Assembly: GCF_003955735.1 (NCBI RefSeq)
Contig: NZ_CP034464.1
Location: forward strand, 1,240,001-1,304,000
Direction: 5' to 3'
Origin: Undibacterium parvum
GTDB taxonomy: Bacteria > Pseudomonadota > Gammaproteobacteria > Burkholderiales > Burkholderiaceae_D
Length of the DNA stretch: 64,000 bases
The position numbers were made by a program, and so were the translations under genes. This document shows positions 47,705-56,582 of this stretch, piece after piece. Positions within the stretch are counted from its first letter, which is position 1. Every line of letters begins with the position of its first letter. A model generated the notes under the pieces. That model was not told where the DNA came from. It made no database searches and was given only the letters and a program-made list of their open reading frames with translations.

Positions 47705-48826
47705 TCAAAATTTTTGATTGTCCATTGCATCGATAGTAAAGGCCGGGGCATCACTCGTTGAATGTCGCTCCGACAAGCGTATTCTCAAAGAAAGATCGGT
47801 ACTAGAATCGGCATTTTGTATCGCGGTTTCCGCTGAAATTTTTCCAGCCAGATAGAGTGCAAACAGAGATTGATCAAAGGTAACGATGCCCTCCTCATTG
47901 CCCTTGCTCATCGCGTCTTTAATTTCGCTCAGGCGTCCACGTTGCATCAACTCCGAGATGAAAGAAGTTTGCAGCAACACTTCTAGTGCCAATACCCGCT
48001 TTTGCTTGATTGCCGGCACCAGTCGCTGAGAAACTACGCCTTTCAGATTCATCGATAAATCGAGCAAAATTTGTTTATGCGCCTCTTCCGGGAAAAAGTT
48101 AATGAGTCTATCTATGGCTTGATTCGCATTGTTGGCATGCATGGTAGAAATACATAAATGACCTGTTTCTGCATAGGTAATTGAATGCTGTGCAGTTTCT
48201 CTATCGCGAATTTCACCTAGCATGATGACATCCGGTGCCTCTCTTAGTGCATTGCGCAAAGCTTCGCCAAAAGTCAGGGTATCGATACCGACTTCGCGCT
48301 GATCCACCATCGAGCGCGCATGCGGAAACAGAAATTCGATAGGATCTTCTATGGTTAAGATATGCCCTTCGGCATGCGTGGATCTATACTTGATCATGGC
48401 AGCCAAAGTGGTACTCTTACCAGCCCCAGCCGCCCCCACCACCAGCACCAGCCCACGCTTAAGCATGGCTAATTCAGCTACCTTTGCGGGTAAGCCCAGC
48501 GCCTCAAAATCCGCTATTTGTGAATTAATCATGCGCATCACCATCGCCACTTCGCCGCGTTGATGGTAGACATTAATACGATAACGCCCCAGATCCTTGC
48601 AAGACCATGAAAAATTGCATTCCATGGTGCTGGCAAATTGCTTACGCTGCTCGGCAGTCATAATCCGTTCAGCGATTTCTTTGACTTCGCCAACCACCAG
48701 TTTAGGCACATTCAAGGCGAAAATCTCGCCATCGACTTTAATACTAGGTGGCGCACCGGTGGTGAGAAACAGGTCTGAGGCAGAACGTTCTACCATCAGC
48801 TTTAGATAGGTATTCATGTCGGTCAT
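47705..48826 (-). CDS. pilU: Type IV pilus retraction ATPase, PilU type
   Basis: A 373-residue protein from the ATG at 48824-48826 (AAGGA seven bases upstream). The frame extends 11 codons higher, and a third Met gives the start MNTYLKLMVERSASDLFL. The Walker A motif is GAAGAGKS (131-138), a PilU-like variant of PilT's GPTGSGKS. The Asp box TIEDPIEF, Walker B APDVIMLGEIRDRET and the His box follow. PilU helps PilT retract type IV pili. No pilT is next to it. It lies between the two hydroxyproline blocks and near the MshE-like gene. Confidence 0.9.
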   Translation of the reverse strand: MTDMNTYLKLMVERSASDLFLTTGAPPSIKVDGEIFALNVPKLVVGEVKEIAERIMTAEQRKQFASTMECNFSWSCKDLGRYRINVYHQRGEVAMVMRMINSQIADFEALGLPAKVAELAMLKRGLVLVVGAAGAGKSTTLAAMIKYRSTHAEGHILTIEDPIEFLFPHARSMVDQREVGIDTLTFGEALRNALREAPDVIMLGEIRDRETAQHSITYAETGHLCISTMHANNANQAIDRLINFFPEEAHKQILLDLSMNLKGVVSQRLVPAIKQKRVLALEVLLQTSFISELMQRGRLSEIKDAMSKGNEEGIVTFDQSLFALYLAGKISAETAIQNADSSTDLSLRIRLSERHSTSDAPAFTIDAMDNQKF

Positions 48827-49169
48827 GGCAATTCCTTGGTAGCAGATTCTGGCTTTCATGACTTGCGTATTTAGAATTCAAAAAATCTACTTCGCAAGTA
48901 ATTCATAGTGAATAAAAATACCGATACATCAAGAGTAATTGAGACCTTGTTTTTTTGTTTGTCGCAGATCAATGAAATTAATTGCAAGCGCTACGAAAAC
49001 AACAGATCATCCCAGAAAAAATACTCAGCTCACTCATAGCAGCAATAGGCAATGCACTAAAAAATTACCTCACTCGCTGGTAATAAACATTGCCCCGATG
49101 AAAAAAGTAGCGTAGTTTTTATAGGGTCGTATCATTTTCATTGTATACCTCGCAAAAAGGAAAGCAATC
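48827..49169. other. Gene-free stretch between pilU and the porin-like gene
   Basis: No recognisable repeat, terminator or conserved element was seen. It must hold the divergent promoters of both genes. Confidence 0.5.
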
Positions 49170-50330
49170 ATGATGGATGTCAGTGTTACAGTCCCCAAAA
49201 AACTCCTAGGCCTAGCCGCAGCCAGTCTTTTCCTCGGTCTAATCACACCCGCTACAGCGCAAGAGGAAAAATCGAATTCAGACCTGAAAATTTCCGGCTT
49301 TCTTTCCATAGTCGGAGGAAAAATTCTTAATGGAAATACGAGTGGCAATTATCTTGGTCCGGCTCAAATAAATGGAAATAATTGTCCCTGTTACACGGCT
49401 GATTGGAGTAACGCAGGGGTCTATACGGATAGTGCCTCCCTAACACCTGAATCGCGCGTAGGCATCCAGGTCACCTACAAAATGAACACCAATACCACCT
49501 TCGTTGGGCAGCTTGCCAGTCGCGGCACCGATGGTACGCCTAACGTTCAATGGGCTTATGGTGGATACAAGCTCAATCCGAACTGGGAAATTCAAGTCGG
49601 GCGAAAGCGCATTCCGCTTTACTATTATTCTGACTTTCAAGACATCGGTGTCTCTTACCCTTGGATCAGCCCACCACCTGAGTTATACGGATGGGAAGCG
49701 ACTAATTACAACGGTGCCAGCCTGCGTTACAACGGCAATGTCGGGGATACGAATGTGAGTAGCAGCATTTTCATGGGCTCTGAGAAAGTAAAAGATTCTC
49801 TATATCAAAAGCTTTACTCCCCTGGAAAAACCGAGGTTTCCTGGAAAAACTTAATGGGTGCCGACTTTGAAGCCAGCAATGGGCCGCTGACAAGCCGCCT
49901 GATTTATATGCAGGCGGACGTAAGAAATCAAAACACAGAGATTGGTCTCGACAGCTCTGCGGCATTAAATGCGGTAGGTATTGCGATCAACCTTGATTTC
50001 GAAAATTGGTTCGTGCTGTCCGAAGTGACCCAATTGAAACGTGAGTTTAAGGCCAATCAATATACGGTAACCGCACCAGCATTTACCATAGGAGCAGGGT
50101 GGCGGATCGGCCAGTGGACACCGTTTATCAACTATGCCGAATACACAGAAAAATCCAGTGATCTTGCACAATATTCACCACAGTCATTTAAGCGTAGCTC
50201 GCTGACCTTACGCTATGACCTTGGGTCAAGTAGTGCGATCAAGGCGCAAATTGATAGAAATACGGACGTCACCAATAATTTTGGCGGCAATTCGACCTTA
50301 TTTCGTATCAGTTATGACCGTGTATTTTAA
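49170..50330 (+). CDS. Porin-like outer-membrane protein
   Basis: A 386-residue protein with AAAGGAAAG upstream and a signal peptide (about residues 8-30, ending TPATAQ). The mature part has alternating beta strands (VGIQVTYKMNTNTTFVGQLA, WEIQVGRKRIPLYYYSD) and ends with an aromatic residue (RISYDRVF), the usual signature for outer-membrane insertion. The strand around GRKRIPLYYYSDFQDIGVSY resembles other alternative proteobacterial porins. A Cys-x-Cys near residue 73 is unusual for a porin. It is followed 17 bp later by a small PstS-like exported protein, so the two probably form one operon. Confidence 0.7.
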   Translation: MMDVSVTVPKKLLGLAAASLFLGLITPATAQEEKSNSDLKISGFLSIVGGKILNGNTSGNYLGPAQINGNNCPCYTADWSNAGVYTDSASLTPESRVGIQVTYKMNTNTTFVGQLASRGTDGTPNVQWAYGGYKLNPNWEIQVGRKRIPLYYYSDFQDIGVSYPWISPPPELYGWEATNYNGASLRYNGNVGDTNVSSSIFMGSEKVKDSLYQKLYSPGKTEVSWKNLMGADFEASNGPLTSRLIYMQADVRNQNTEIGLDSSAALNAVGIAINLDFENWFVLSEVTQLKREFKANQYTVTAPAFTIGAGWRIGQWTPFINYAEYTEKSSDLAQYSPQSFKRSSLTLRYDLGSSSAIKAQIDRNTDVTNNFGGNSTLFRISYDRVF

Positions 50331-50347
50331 TGAGGGGGTAAATCAAA

Positions 50348-50773
50348 ATGAAAAATATTTTCCAATTTTTTTTACTACTAGGCAGCATGCTGGTGGCCCA
50401 TACCTGCAATGCGCAAATGGTCGTTGTCGCAGGCATTAACAGTCCGGCGAAAGTGCTCACACGCGAGCAAACAGCGGCACTGTTTCTTGGTAAATCATCG
50501 CAATTACCTGGCGCAGGTATTCCAGTGTTAATTGATCAAGTTGAAACTGTTGAGGCACGCCAAATGTTTTATACCAAGGTAACGGATAAAACAGCGGCAC
50601 AGGTAAAAGCAGTATGGTCTCGTTTGGTATTTTCAGGTAAAGGATCTCCACCAAAAGAGGTTGCCAACAGCGCGGAAGTAAAAAAAATGGTTGCAGCCAA
50701 TCCGGATGCCATTGGCTACATAGAAAAAAGTGCAGTCGATGGCACAGTGAAAATATTATTTACCATCGATTAA
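50348..50773 (+). CDS. Small PstS-like phosphate-type substrate-binding protein
   Basis: A 141-residue protein with GAGGGGG upstream and a signal peptide (residues 1-22, ending HTCNAQ). The body VVVAGINSPAKVLTREQTAA, LFLGKSSQLPGAG and NPDAIGYIEKSAVDG is typical of the small PBP-like proteins annotated as phosphate ABC transporter substrate-binding, about half the length of true PstS. It follows the porin-like gene and ends at a strong terminator. With no ABC transporter in the window, a sensory or accessory role in the periplasm is as likely as transport. Confidence 0.75.
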   Translation: MKNIFQFFLLLGSMLVAHTCNAQMVVVAGINSPAKVLTREQTAALFLGKSSQLPGAGIPVLIDQVETVEARQMFYTKVTDKTAAQVKAVWSRLVFSGKGSPPKEVANSAEVKKMVAANPDAIGYIEKSAVDGTVKILFTID

Positions 50774-50788
50774 GCTAACACTTGCAGC

Positions 50789-50823
50789 TGCCAGAAAATC
50801 TGATTTTTTTCTGGCACTTTTCT
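50789..50823 (+). terminator. Rho-independent terminator after the PstS-like gene
   Basis: TGCCAGAAAA and TTTTCTGGCA form a 10-bp stem with an 8-nt loop, followed by CTTTTCTT. Confidence 0.75.
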
Positions 50824-50986
50824 TATATTGTCGGGTGTCAACCCCACACCAAGTAGGTAATCGACTTTACTAAAATCGACTCATTGCTAAATACAAAGAC
50901 ATATTGATGTTAAGCAAATGACGATTTGATTTTTCATGTCAAAGTCAAGACATCGCATTTACATTCATCACGCCAACATTCCAAGC

Positions 50987-52738
50987 ATGAACACGCCTGA
51001 AAAAAACAAAGGCTGGAGCCACTTGCATTTGGCTAAAAATTCCAGTGAATTGCGGCAATTATTAACCACGCAGAATGCGCATCATCAAAAACTTGGCCAA
51101 TTTCTACTGGACGAGCAATTAGTCACCGGCGAAAACCTGCGCATTGCCTTGGGGCTCCAGAAGATCTCGCCAAAAAGACGGCTGGGAGAAATACTGCTAG
51201 AACTAGGAGCGATCAGTAAAGAGGCCCTGGATCAATCAATACTTGAGACTTTAGATTTACCTAGAGTTGCATTGGAAGAATTTGATTTTGATACCAAGCT
51301 GATCGGCTTATTGCCAGTACAAGTCGCCCTGAAGTTGCATGTGGTGCCGCTCATGCTCAGCGAGGATATCTTGATACTGGCGAGCGCTAGCCTGCCTAGC
51401 CCCGAAGCTTTAGAATTATTGCGTTTTACAGTAGAGCATGCAATACAGTTTGTGCTCACTAGCGCCACAGAAATAGATCAGGCGATACGGCAAAATTACC
51501 AGGAATCTCAAACGGTACAAGAGTTAGATATTCCTACACCTGAATTAGTCGACGAACAAAAAATCTGGCGTGATGCCGAACAATTGGCAAAAGAAGCGCC
51601 CTTGGTTCAACTGGTCAACTCGATTATTCTAGATGCAATCAATCAGCGTGCCTCGGATATCCATATCCGTCCAAGTAGTAAGACTTTTGAATTACTGTAT
51701 CGCGTCGATGGCAGCCTTTTATCGATACGTCAGTTCAAGAGCAGCTTACTGCCGGCTTTCGTCAGCCGCATCAAAATACTCTCCAACCTGAATATTGCCG
51801 AGCATCGCCTGGCGCAGGATGGCAGAATACGGATCAACGATAAAGGCCAGTCTGTCGATTTACGAATTTCTATCATTCCTGTTCAGTACGGCGAAAGCAT
51901 AGTCATACGCATTTTGAATAAGAGCCAGGGCTTGCGCAACATCGATGACATAGGATTTAAGACTAGTGACAAAGAGCGCTTTTTAGATTTAATTCATCGC
52001 AGTTACGGGATTATTTTGGTCACTGGCCCTACCGGCTCAGGAAAATCCACGACCCTGTATGCGGCCTTGCAAGAAGTGGGTAAAGATAAACTCAATGTCA
52101 TCACGGTAGAAGACCCTATCGAATACGAATTGGCAAACACCCGGCAAATCCAGATTAACCCAGCTATTAATTTTGGTTTCCCACAAGCTTTAAGGCACAT
52201 CCTCAGACATGATCCCGACGTCATCATGATAGGGGAAATGCGCGATGTAGAGACCTGCAAAATCGCAGTGGAGAGTGCCCTTACTGGGCATCTGGTGTTT
52301 AGCACTCTGCACACCAACGATGCCGCAAGTGCCCTAGTGCGGCTGATGGAGATAGGGATCGCGCCCTACCTGATACGCTCCGCCGTGATCGGTGTACTGG
52401 CACAGAGGCTAGTGCGGCGTAATTGTCCAGATTGTTTACAGGAAGAACAGATAGCTCCTCTGATGCGTAAAAATTTAGGCATAGACGAGACCGAGAAATT
52501 TTATCGTGGCAGCGGCTGCAAGAGTTGCCGACACACTGGATTTAAAGGACGCTTGGCAATCTATGAATTACTCATCATGGATGATGAGTTACGCGCGGAA
52601 ATCAAGAGCGGTGTCGCTAGCGAAGACTATCGTAAGCTGGCACTCAAGAATGGCATGATCAGCCTGCCGGTCAACGGGGTTGAACAGGCACGCAGTAAGC
52701 AGGTCTCGATTGCCGAAGTCTATCGCGCCTGTATGTAA
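50987..52738 (+). CDS. mshE: GspE/MshE family secretion or pilus assembly ATPase
   Basis: A 583-residue protein from the ATG at 50987. An ATG 17 codons higher is in frame, and neither has a clear ribosome site. The N-terminus (about residues 30-180) is an MshEN domain with GQFLLDEQLVTGENLRIAL and RLGEILLELGAI, a known c-di-GMP-binding fold. The ATPase core has Walker A GPTGSGKST, the Asp box TVEDPIEYE and Walker B DPDVIMIGEMRD. The zinc tetracysteine site is CPDC with GCKSC. It fits MshE of the MSHA pilus, whose mshL, mshM and mshN partners lie 7.4-13 kb away. A GspE role elsewhere cannot be excluded. Confidence 0.8.
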   Translation: MNTPEKNKGWSHLHLAKNSSELRQLLTTQNAHHQKLGQFLLDEQLVTGENLRIALGLQKISPKRRLGEILLELGAISKEALDQSILETLDLPRVALEEFDFDTKLIGLLPVQVALKLHVVPLMLSEDILILASASLPSPEALELLRFTVEHAIQFVLTSATEIDQAIRQNYQESQTVQELDIPTPELVDEQKIWRDAEQLAKEAPLVQLVNSIILDAINQRASDIHIRPSSKTFELLYRVDGSLLSIRQFKSSLLPAFVSRIKILSNLNIAEHRLAQDGRIRINDKGQSVDLRISIIPVQYGESIVIRILNKSQGLRNIDDIGFKTSDKERFLDLIHRSYGIILVTGPTGSGKSTTLYAALQEVGKDKLNVITVEDPIEYELANTRQIQINPAINFGFPQALRHILRHDPDVIMIGEMRDVETCKIAVESALTGHLVFSTLHTNDAASALVRLMEIGIAPYLIRSAVIGVLAQRLVRRNCPDCLQEEQIAPLMRKNLGIDETEKFYRGSGCKSCRHTGFKGRLAIYELLIMDDELRAEIKSGVASEDYRKLALKNGMISLPVNGVEQARSKQVSIAEVYRACM

Positions 52739-52745
52739 TCAACGC

Positions 52746-53531
52746 TTATGATTTGTGAGCCGCCTGGTTTTGTAGCATCAGACGGTATTCACTAGGGGTA
52801 ACCCCGACCGTGGATTTAAATACGCGCGAAAACGCGCTGTGATCTTGATAACCGCAAGCTGCAGCAATATCAGTAATACTCTTATCTGGATCCGCCAACA
52901 TGCCGGCAGCGGCATCGAGCCGTATCTTAATAATCATTTGACGTGGCGTCAGTGAAAATATTTTTTGAAAATAACGTTCAATTTGCGCCACCGATAAATT
53001 GGTAATGTGCGCCAGATCTGCCATATGGATAGCCTCCGCATAATTGGTGTGCAGATGACGTAGGGCCGCAGCTATTTTATGATACACAGGGTGGCGCTGA
53101 TCTGGCATCGCCAAATCACGCGAAATGCCGGTCAGACCTATGATTTTTCTGTGCGCATCGAACACCGGCATTTTATGTGTCAGGCACCAACCAGGGTCAC
53201 GATCTGGATACAGATGTAACTCAAGCTGATCGCGTAATTCTCCCGCGCCAGTAAGTACGAAATTATCTTGCTCACTGTAGTTGACGGCTAAGCTTTCGGG
53301 GAACATTTCACTGGCAGTACGCCCGAGCAAGGCAGCTTTATTCTTTTGGCCGCAGCGTTCGACCAAGGTTTGATTCACGACGACATAGCGCCCAGCATTA
53401 TCTTTGACGAAAAAGACCACATCTTGCATAACATCAAACAGGGCTTCGGTAAAAAACACATCCGAGATTTGGCTGGCGAGTTGTTCGCGGGTTGAAGCAA
53501 AGGCTTGTAGATCGTCGGAGATGGTGTGCAT
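52746..53531 (-). CDS. PAS-AraC family regulator beside hydroxyproline genes
   Basis: A 261-residue protein. Residues about 25-150 form a PAS domain (FFVKDNAGRYVVVNQTLVER, ELHLYPDRDPGWCLTHKMPV, GLTGISRDL). Residues about 160-255 are the AraC DNA-binding domain (MADLAHITNLSVAQIERYF, DIAACGYQDHSAFSRVFKST). It is convergent with the MshE-like gene (7 bp) and divergent from the deaminase gene, with a 313-bp shared gap. In Pseudomonas the hydroxyproline genes are controlled by the AraC-type LhpR, so an equivalent role is likely here. The PAS domain could sense a pathway intermediate. Confidence 0.85.
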   Translation of the reverse strand: MHTISDDLQAFASTREQLASQISDVFFTEALFDVMQDVVFFVKDNAGRYVVVNQTLVERCGQKNKAALLGRTASEMFPESLAVNYSEQDNFVLTGAGELRDQLELHLYPDRDPGWCLTHKMPVFDAHRKIIGLTGISRDLAMPDQRHPVYHKIAAALRHLHTNYAEAIHMADLAHITNLSVAQIERYFQKIFSLTPRQMIIKIRLDAAAGMLADPDKSITDIAAACGYQDHSAFSRVFKSTVGVTPSEYRLMLQNQAAHKS

Positions 53532-53725
53532 GTGCTAATAAAAAGAGCGCTAAGATAGAATAACTATCCGATAAGTGGTTAATCAAAGGACAAGAATCAT
53601 TGTACCTCGCTCTAGCAGTTTTCTCCAAGTAACTAAAAATATTAAGAACAAGCATATCCATATATTGCAAATATATTTAATTAGTATTAATATTCAACTC
53701 TACTCTTTCTGCTTGCCGGATCCTA

Positions 53726-53789
53726 AAAACTTACTTTAGCAAGGTAAGGCAGGCCGACACAAAGACGCTTTGGTAGTTTTGCGTAAGTC
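53726..53789. repeat. Repeat family A, degenerate copy
   Basis: The right end GGTAGTTTTGCGTAAGTC is recognisable, and the left part is eroded. It lies between the PAS-AraC gene and the deaminase gene. The rest of this 313-bp gap shows nothing clear. Confidence 0.5.
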
Positions 53790-53844
53790 AGACTGATCAA
53801 AAACATTTCAAGAATATTTCAAACACATTTTCAGGAGATCCAAA

Positions 53845-54756
53845 TTGAATAATCCAAAATGGCGCGGCATTTTTCCAGCAGTAACGACTAAATTCAAAGA
53901 GAATGAGGATCTCGACCATGCCGCAATGGAGAAGCATTTCGAGTTTCAGATTAGTAGTGGCGTACATGGCCTGCTTACTTGCGGTTCGCTCGGTGAAGCC
54001 AGCACACTGTCGTTTGAAGAAAAACTTGAAGTTACTCAAACGGCTTTGAATGTAGCTGATAAACGTCTGCCGGTTTTAGTCAATGTCTCAGAAACCCGCA
54101 CAGCGAATGCATTGCGCTTTGTTGAGCAAGCAGCAAAAATGGGCGTACAAGGTTTCATGGTCATGCCGTCTGTCTTATATGCAGCCGATGCCCGCGAAGC
54201 CAAAGACAATCTGCGCACCATCGCAAAAGCAGCACAACTGCCTATCATGGTGTACAACAATCCGGTCGCTTACAAAGTTGATTTGACGCCAGCCGACTTC
54301 ATTGATCTGGCCGATTGTGAACAAATCGTCGCCATCAAAGAATCGACCGACAACATCCGCCGGATTACTGATTTACGCAATGCAGTTGGCACTCGTTATC
54401 AACTATTCATGGGCGTTGACGATTTATCGTTTGAAGGTCTGGCGGTCGGTGCCGATGGTTTGCTGGCGGGACTAGTAGTCGCCTTCCCGCAAGAAACCGT
54501 CGCCCTGTATAATTTGATGCAGGCAAAACGCTACGATGAAGCGCTCAAACTGTATCAATGGTTTATGCCTTTGATGCATTTGGATGTTTCGAATAAATTG
54601 GTCCAAAACTTGAAGCTGGTGGAAACTTTAGTCGGTGTCGGTAATGAATTCGTGCGTCGTCCGCGTCAGCCACTGGTTGGTGCAGAACGTGAATTCGTTA
54701 CTATGATAGTGAGCAAGGCGCTGGCCACACGTCCCGATGTTTCAGCCTATCTTTAA
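53845..54756 (+). CDS. lhpC: Pyrroline-4-hydroxy-2-carboxylate deaminase (DapA/NAL superfamily)
   Basis: A 303-residue TIM-barrel protein starting with TTG at 53845, chosen because AGGAG lies seven bases before it. The Schiff-base Lys is Lys165 in IVAIKEST, and the conserved Tyr is Tyr137 in MVYNNP. GLLTCGSLGEASTLSFEEK is the phosphate- or carboxylate-loop region. In this pathway it deaminates pyrroline-4-hydroxy-2-carboxylate to alpha-ketoglutarate semialdehyde. The family also contains sugar-acid aldolases, but the pairing with a semialdehyde dehydrogenase supports this role. The next gene follows after 22 bp. Confidence 0.85.
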   Translation: MNNPKWRGIFPAVTTKFKENEDLDHAAMEKHFEFQISSGVHGLLTCGSLGEASTLSFEEKLEVTQTALNVADKRLPVLVNVSETRTANALRFVEQAAKMGVQGFMVMPSVLYAADAREAKDNLRTIAKAAQLPIMVYNNPVAYKVDLTPADFIDLADCEQIVAIKESTDNIRRITDLRNAVGTRYQLFMGVDDLSFEGLAVGADGLLAGLVVAFPQETVALYNLMQAKRYDEALKLYQWFMPLMHLDVSNKLVQNLKLVETLVGVGNEFVRRPRQPLVGAEREFVTMIVSKALATRPDVSAYL

Positions 54757-54778
54757 TTTACCTACTTAAGGAATCACA

Positions 54779-56203
54779 GTGCCACTTCACCACCATTTAA
54801 TCGCCGGCGTGCGCGTCAGCTCGAACACCACGCGCAGCAATATCAATCCATCCAATACCGATGATCTGATAGGCGAATTTAGTGAGGCCGATGCCAGCCA
54901 AGTAAATCTTGCCGTGCAGGCAGCCGCGCAAGCTCTACCGCAATGGAGTAGATCAACGCCGCAACAACGCTTTGATGTGCTCGACTTCATAGGTAGCGAA
55001 ATACTGGCCCGCAAGCAAGAACTGGGGACTTTACTGGCACGCGAAGAAGGTAAAGTACTGGCCGAGGCTATTGGTGAAGTGACGCGAGCCGCTTATGTGT
55101 TTAAATTTTTTGCCGGTGAAGCCCTGCGCATAGGCGGCCAGGCGATCGCCTCGGTACGGCCAGGCATGGAAGTGATTACCTCGCGCGAAGCGGTAGGCGT
55201 TGTCGGCTTGATTACACCGTGGAATTTCCCGATCGCGATCCCGGCCTGGAAAACCGCGCCGGCACTGGCTTGCGGCAATACGGTCATACTCAAGCCTTCC
55301 GAGTTGACACCCGCCTGCGCCTCGGCCTTAGCGGACATCATTAGTCGATCCGGCTTACCAGCCGGTGCATTTAATCTGGTGCTAGGTGCTGGCGTCGCAG
55401 GCAAAGCCTTAGTAGAACATCCTCAGGTCGATGCCATTAGCTTTACCGGATCAATAGGCACAGGCAAATCCATTGCCCAGCATTGCGCCCTGCATTTGAA
55501 AAAATTCCAATTAGAAATGGGTGGCAAGAACCCGCTAGTGGTGCTCGATGACGCTGACCTACCGCTGGCCGTTGAGTGCGCTGTCAATGGTGCATTTTTC
55601 TCCACGGGTCAGCGCTGTACCGCATCGAGTCGCACCATTGTCACCGAAAAAATCTATGCTGAATTTAGCGCCGCTTTAATCGCCAGAACCGCGCAATTGC
55701 GAGTCGGCGACGCCTTGGATGCCGCCAACCAGATAGGACCAGTGGTCGATCTGCGCCAACTAGAAAAAAATCTGAGCTATATCGAGATTGGCCGCGCCGA
55801 AGGCGGGAAGTTGCTGATAGGCGGTCAGCGTCAAGCTGGTAAGGGTTATTTTTTTACACCAGCCGTGATCGAAAATCACGATGCACAGGCGCGCATCAAC
55901 CAGGAAGAAATTTTTGGACCTGTCACTAGCCTGATCAAGGTCAAGGATTTTGAACAAGCACTACAAGTTGCCAATGCTACGCCGTTCGGCTTATCCGGTG
56001 GTATCTGCACCACCTCACTCAAGTATGCAACGCAATTCCGCCGTGAAATGCAGGCCGGCATGGTGATGGTCAATGCACCGACCGCAGGGGTGGATTACCA
56101 CGTGCCTTTTGGCGGCAGCAAAGCTTCAAGCTTCGGTCCGCGTGAACAGGGCGGCATGGCGATGGAATTCTATACCCGTGTCAAGACACATTATCTAGCC
56201 TGA
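54779..56203 (+). CDS. lhpG: Alpha-ketoglutarate semialdehyde dehydrogenase (ALDH family)
   Basis: A 474-residue aldehyde dehydrogenase starting with GTG at 54779, with AAGGA upstream. Asn149 (PWNF), Glu246 (QLEMGGKNP) and Cys280 (STGQRCTAS) are the catalytic set. FTGSIGTGKSIA is the nucleotide-binding loop. It oxidises alpha-ketoglutarate semialdehyde to alpha-ketoglutarate with NAD(P)+, the last step of hydroxyproline catabolism. Its partners are lhpC upstream and a GntR regulator downstream. Similar enzymes serve arabinose, glucarate or xylose pathways, which is the main alternative. Confidence 0.87.
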   Translation: MPLHHHLIAGVRVSSNTTRSNINPSNTDDLIGEFSEADASQVNLAVQAAAQALPQWSRSTPQQRFDVLDFIGSEILARKQELGTLLAREEGKVLAEAIGEVTRAAYVFKFFAGEALRIGGQAIASVRPGMEVITSREAVGVVGLITPWNFPIAIPAWKTAPALACGNTVILKPSELTPACASALADIISRSGLPAGAFNLVLGAGVAGKALVEHPQVDAISFTGSIGTGKSIAQHCALHLKKFQLEMGGKNPLVVLDDADLPLAVECAVNGAFFSTGQRCTASSRTIVTEKIYAEFSAALIARTAQLRVGDALDAANQIGPVVDLRQLEKNLSYIEIGRAEGGKLLIGGQRQAGKGYFFTPAVIENHDAQARINQEEIFGPVTSLIKVKDFEQALQVANATPFGLSGGICTTSLKYATQFRREMQAGMVMVNAPTAGVDYHVPFGGSKASSFGPREQGGMAMEFYTRVKTHYLA

Positions 56204-56458
56204 GCTGTCGCAGGCAGCGCCGCAATACCCGTCCAGTAGAAAGTTATGATGCTACTGCAAATAGCTAGCAGCAATACCAGTTAGGAATGCGTCTCTTTTT
56301 TTCGAAAAATTTGGCACTTTCCTGCGCTAGAGCTAGGTTTCGACCTGGCTCTTTTTTCTTTTATCTCATTATTGCAATCGAAACAGCATTAATCTGTATA
56401 AAATGAACAATAACGAGGTAAAATTCTGCGCAGCATCAAAATAAAATTTAGTCTATGA
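56204..56458. other. First part of the 379-bp gap between the semialdehyde dehydrogenase and the GntR gene
   Basis: AT-rich with no clear signal. The rest of the gap is a family A repeat (56459-56558) and a short leader. Confidence 0.45.
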
Positions 56459-56558
56459 GGACTTACGCAAAACTGTACCAGCTAGGCGTGCCGCCGAAGA
56501 CAGTACTTCAGTACGGCGAGGCGGATACAAGGACGCTGGGGCGGTTTTGCGTGAGTCC
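56459..56558. repeat. Repeat family A, copy 3 (full length, opposite orientation)
   Basis: Begins GGACTTACGCAAAACTGTAC and ends GCGGTTTTGCGTGAGTCC. It is inverted relative to the copies at 4.1 and 25.2 kb and ends 24 bp before the GntR gene, so it must overlap that gene's promoter or leader. Confidence 0.8.
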
Positions 56559-56582
56559 TATAAATACAGAAAATAAAAGCTC

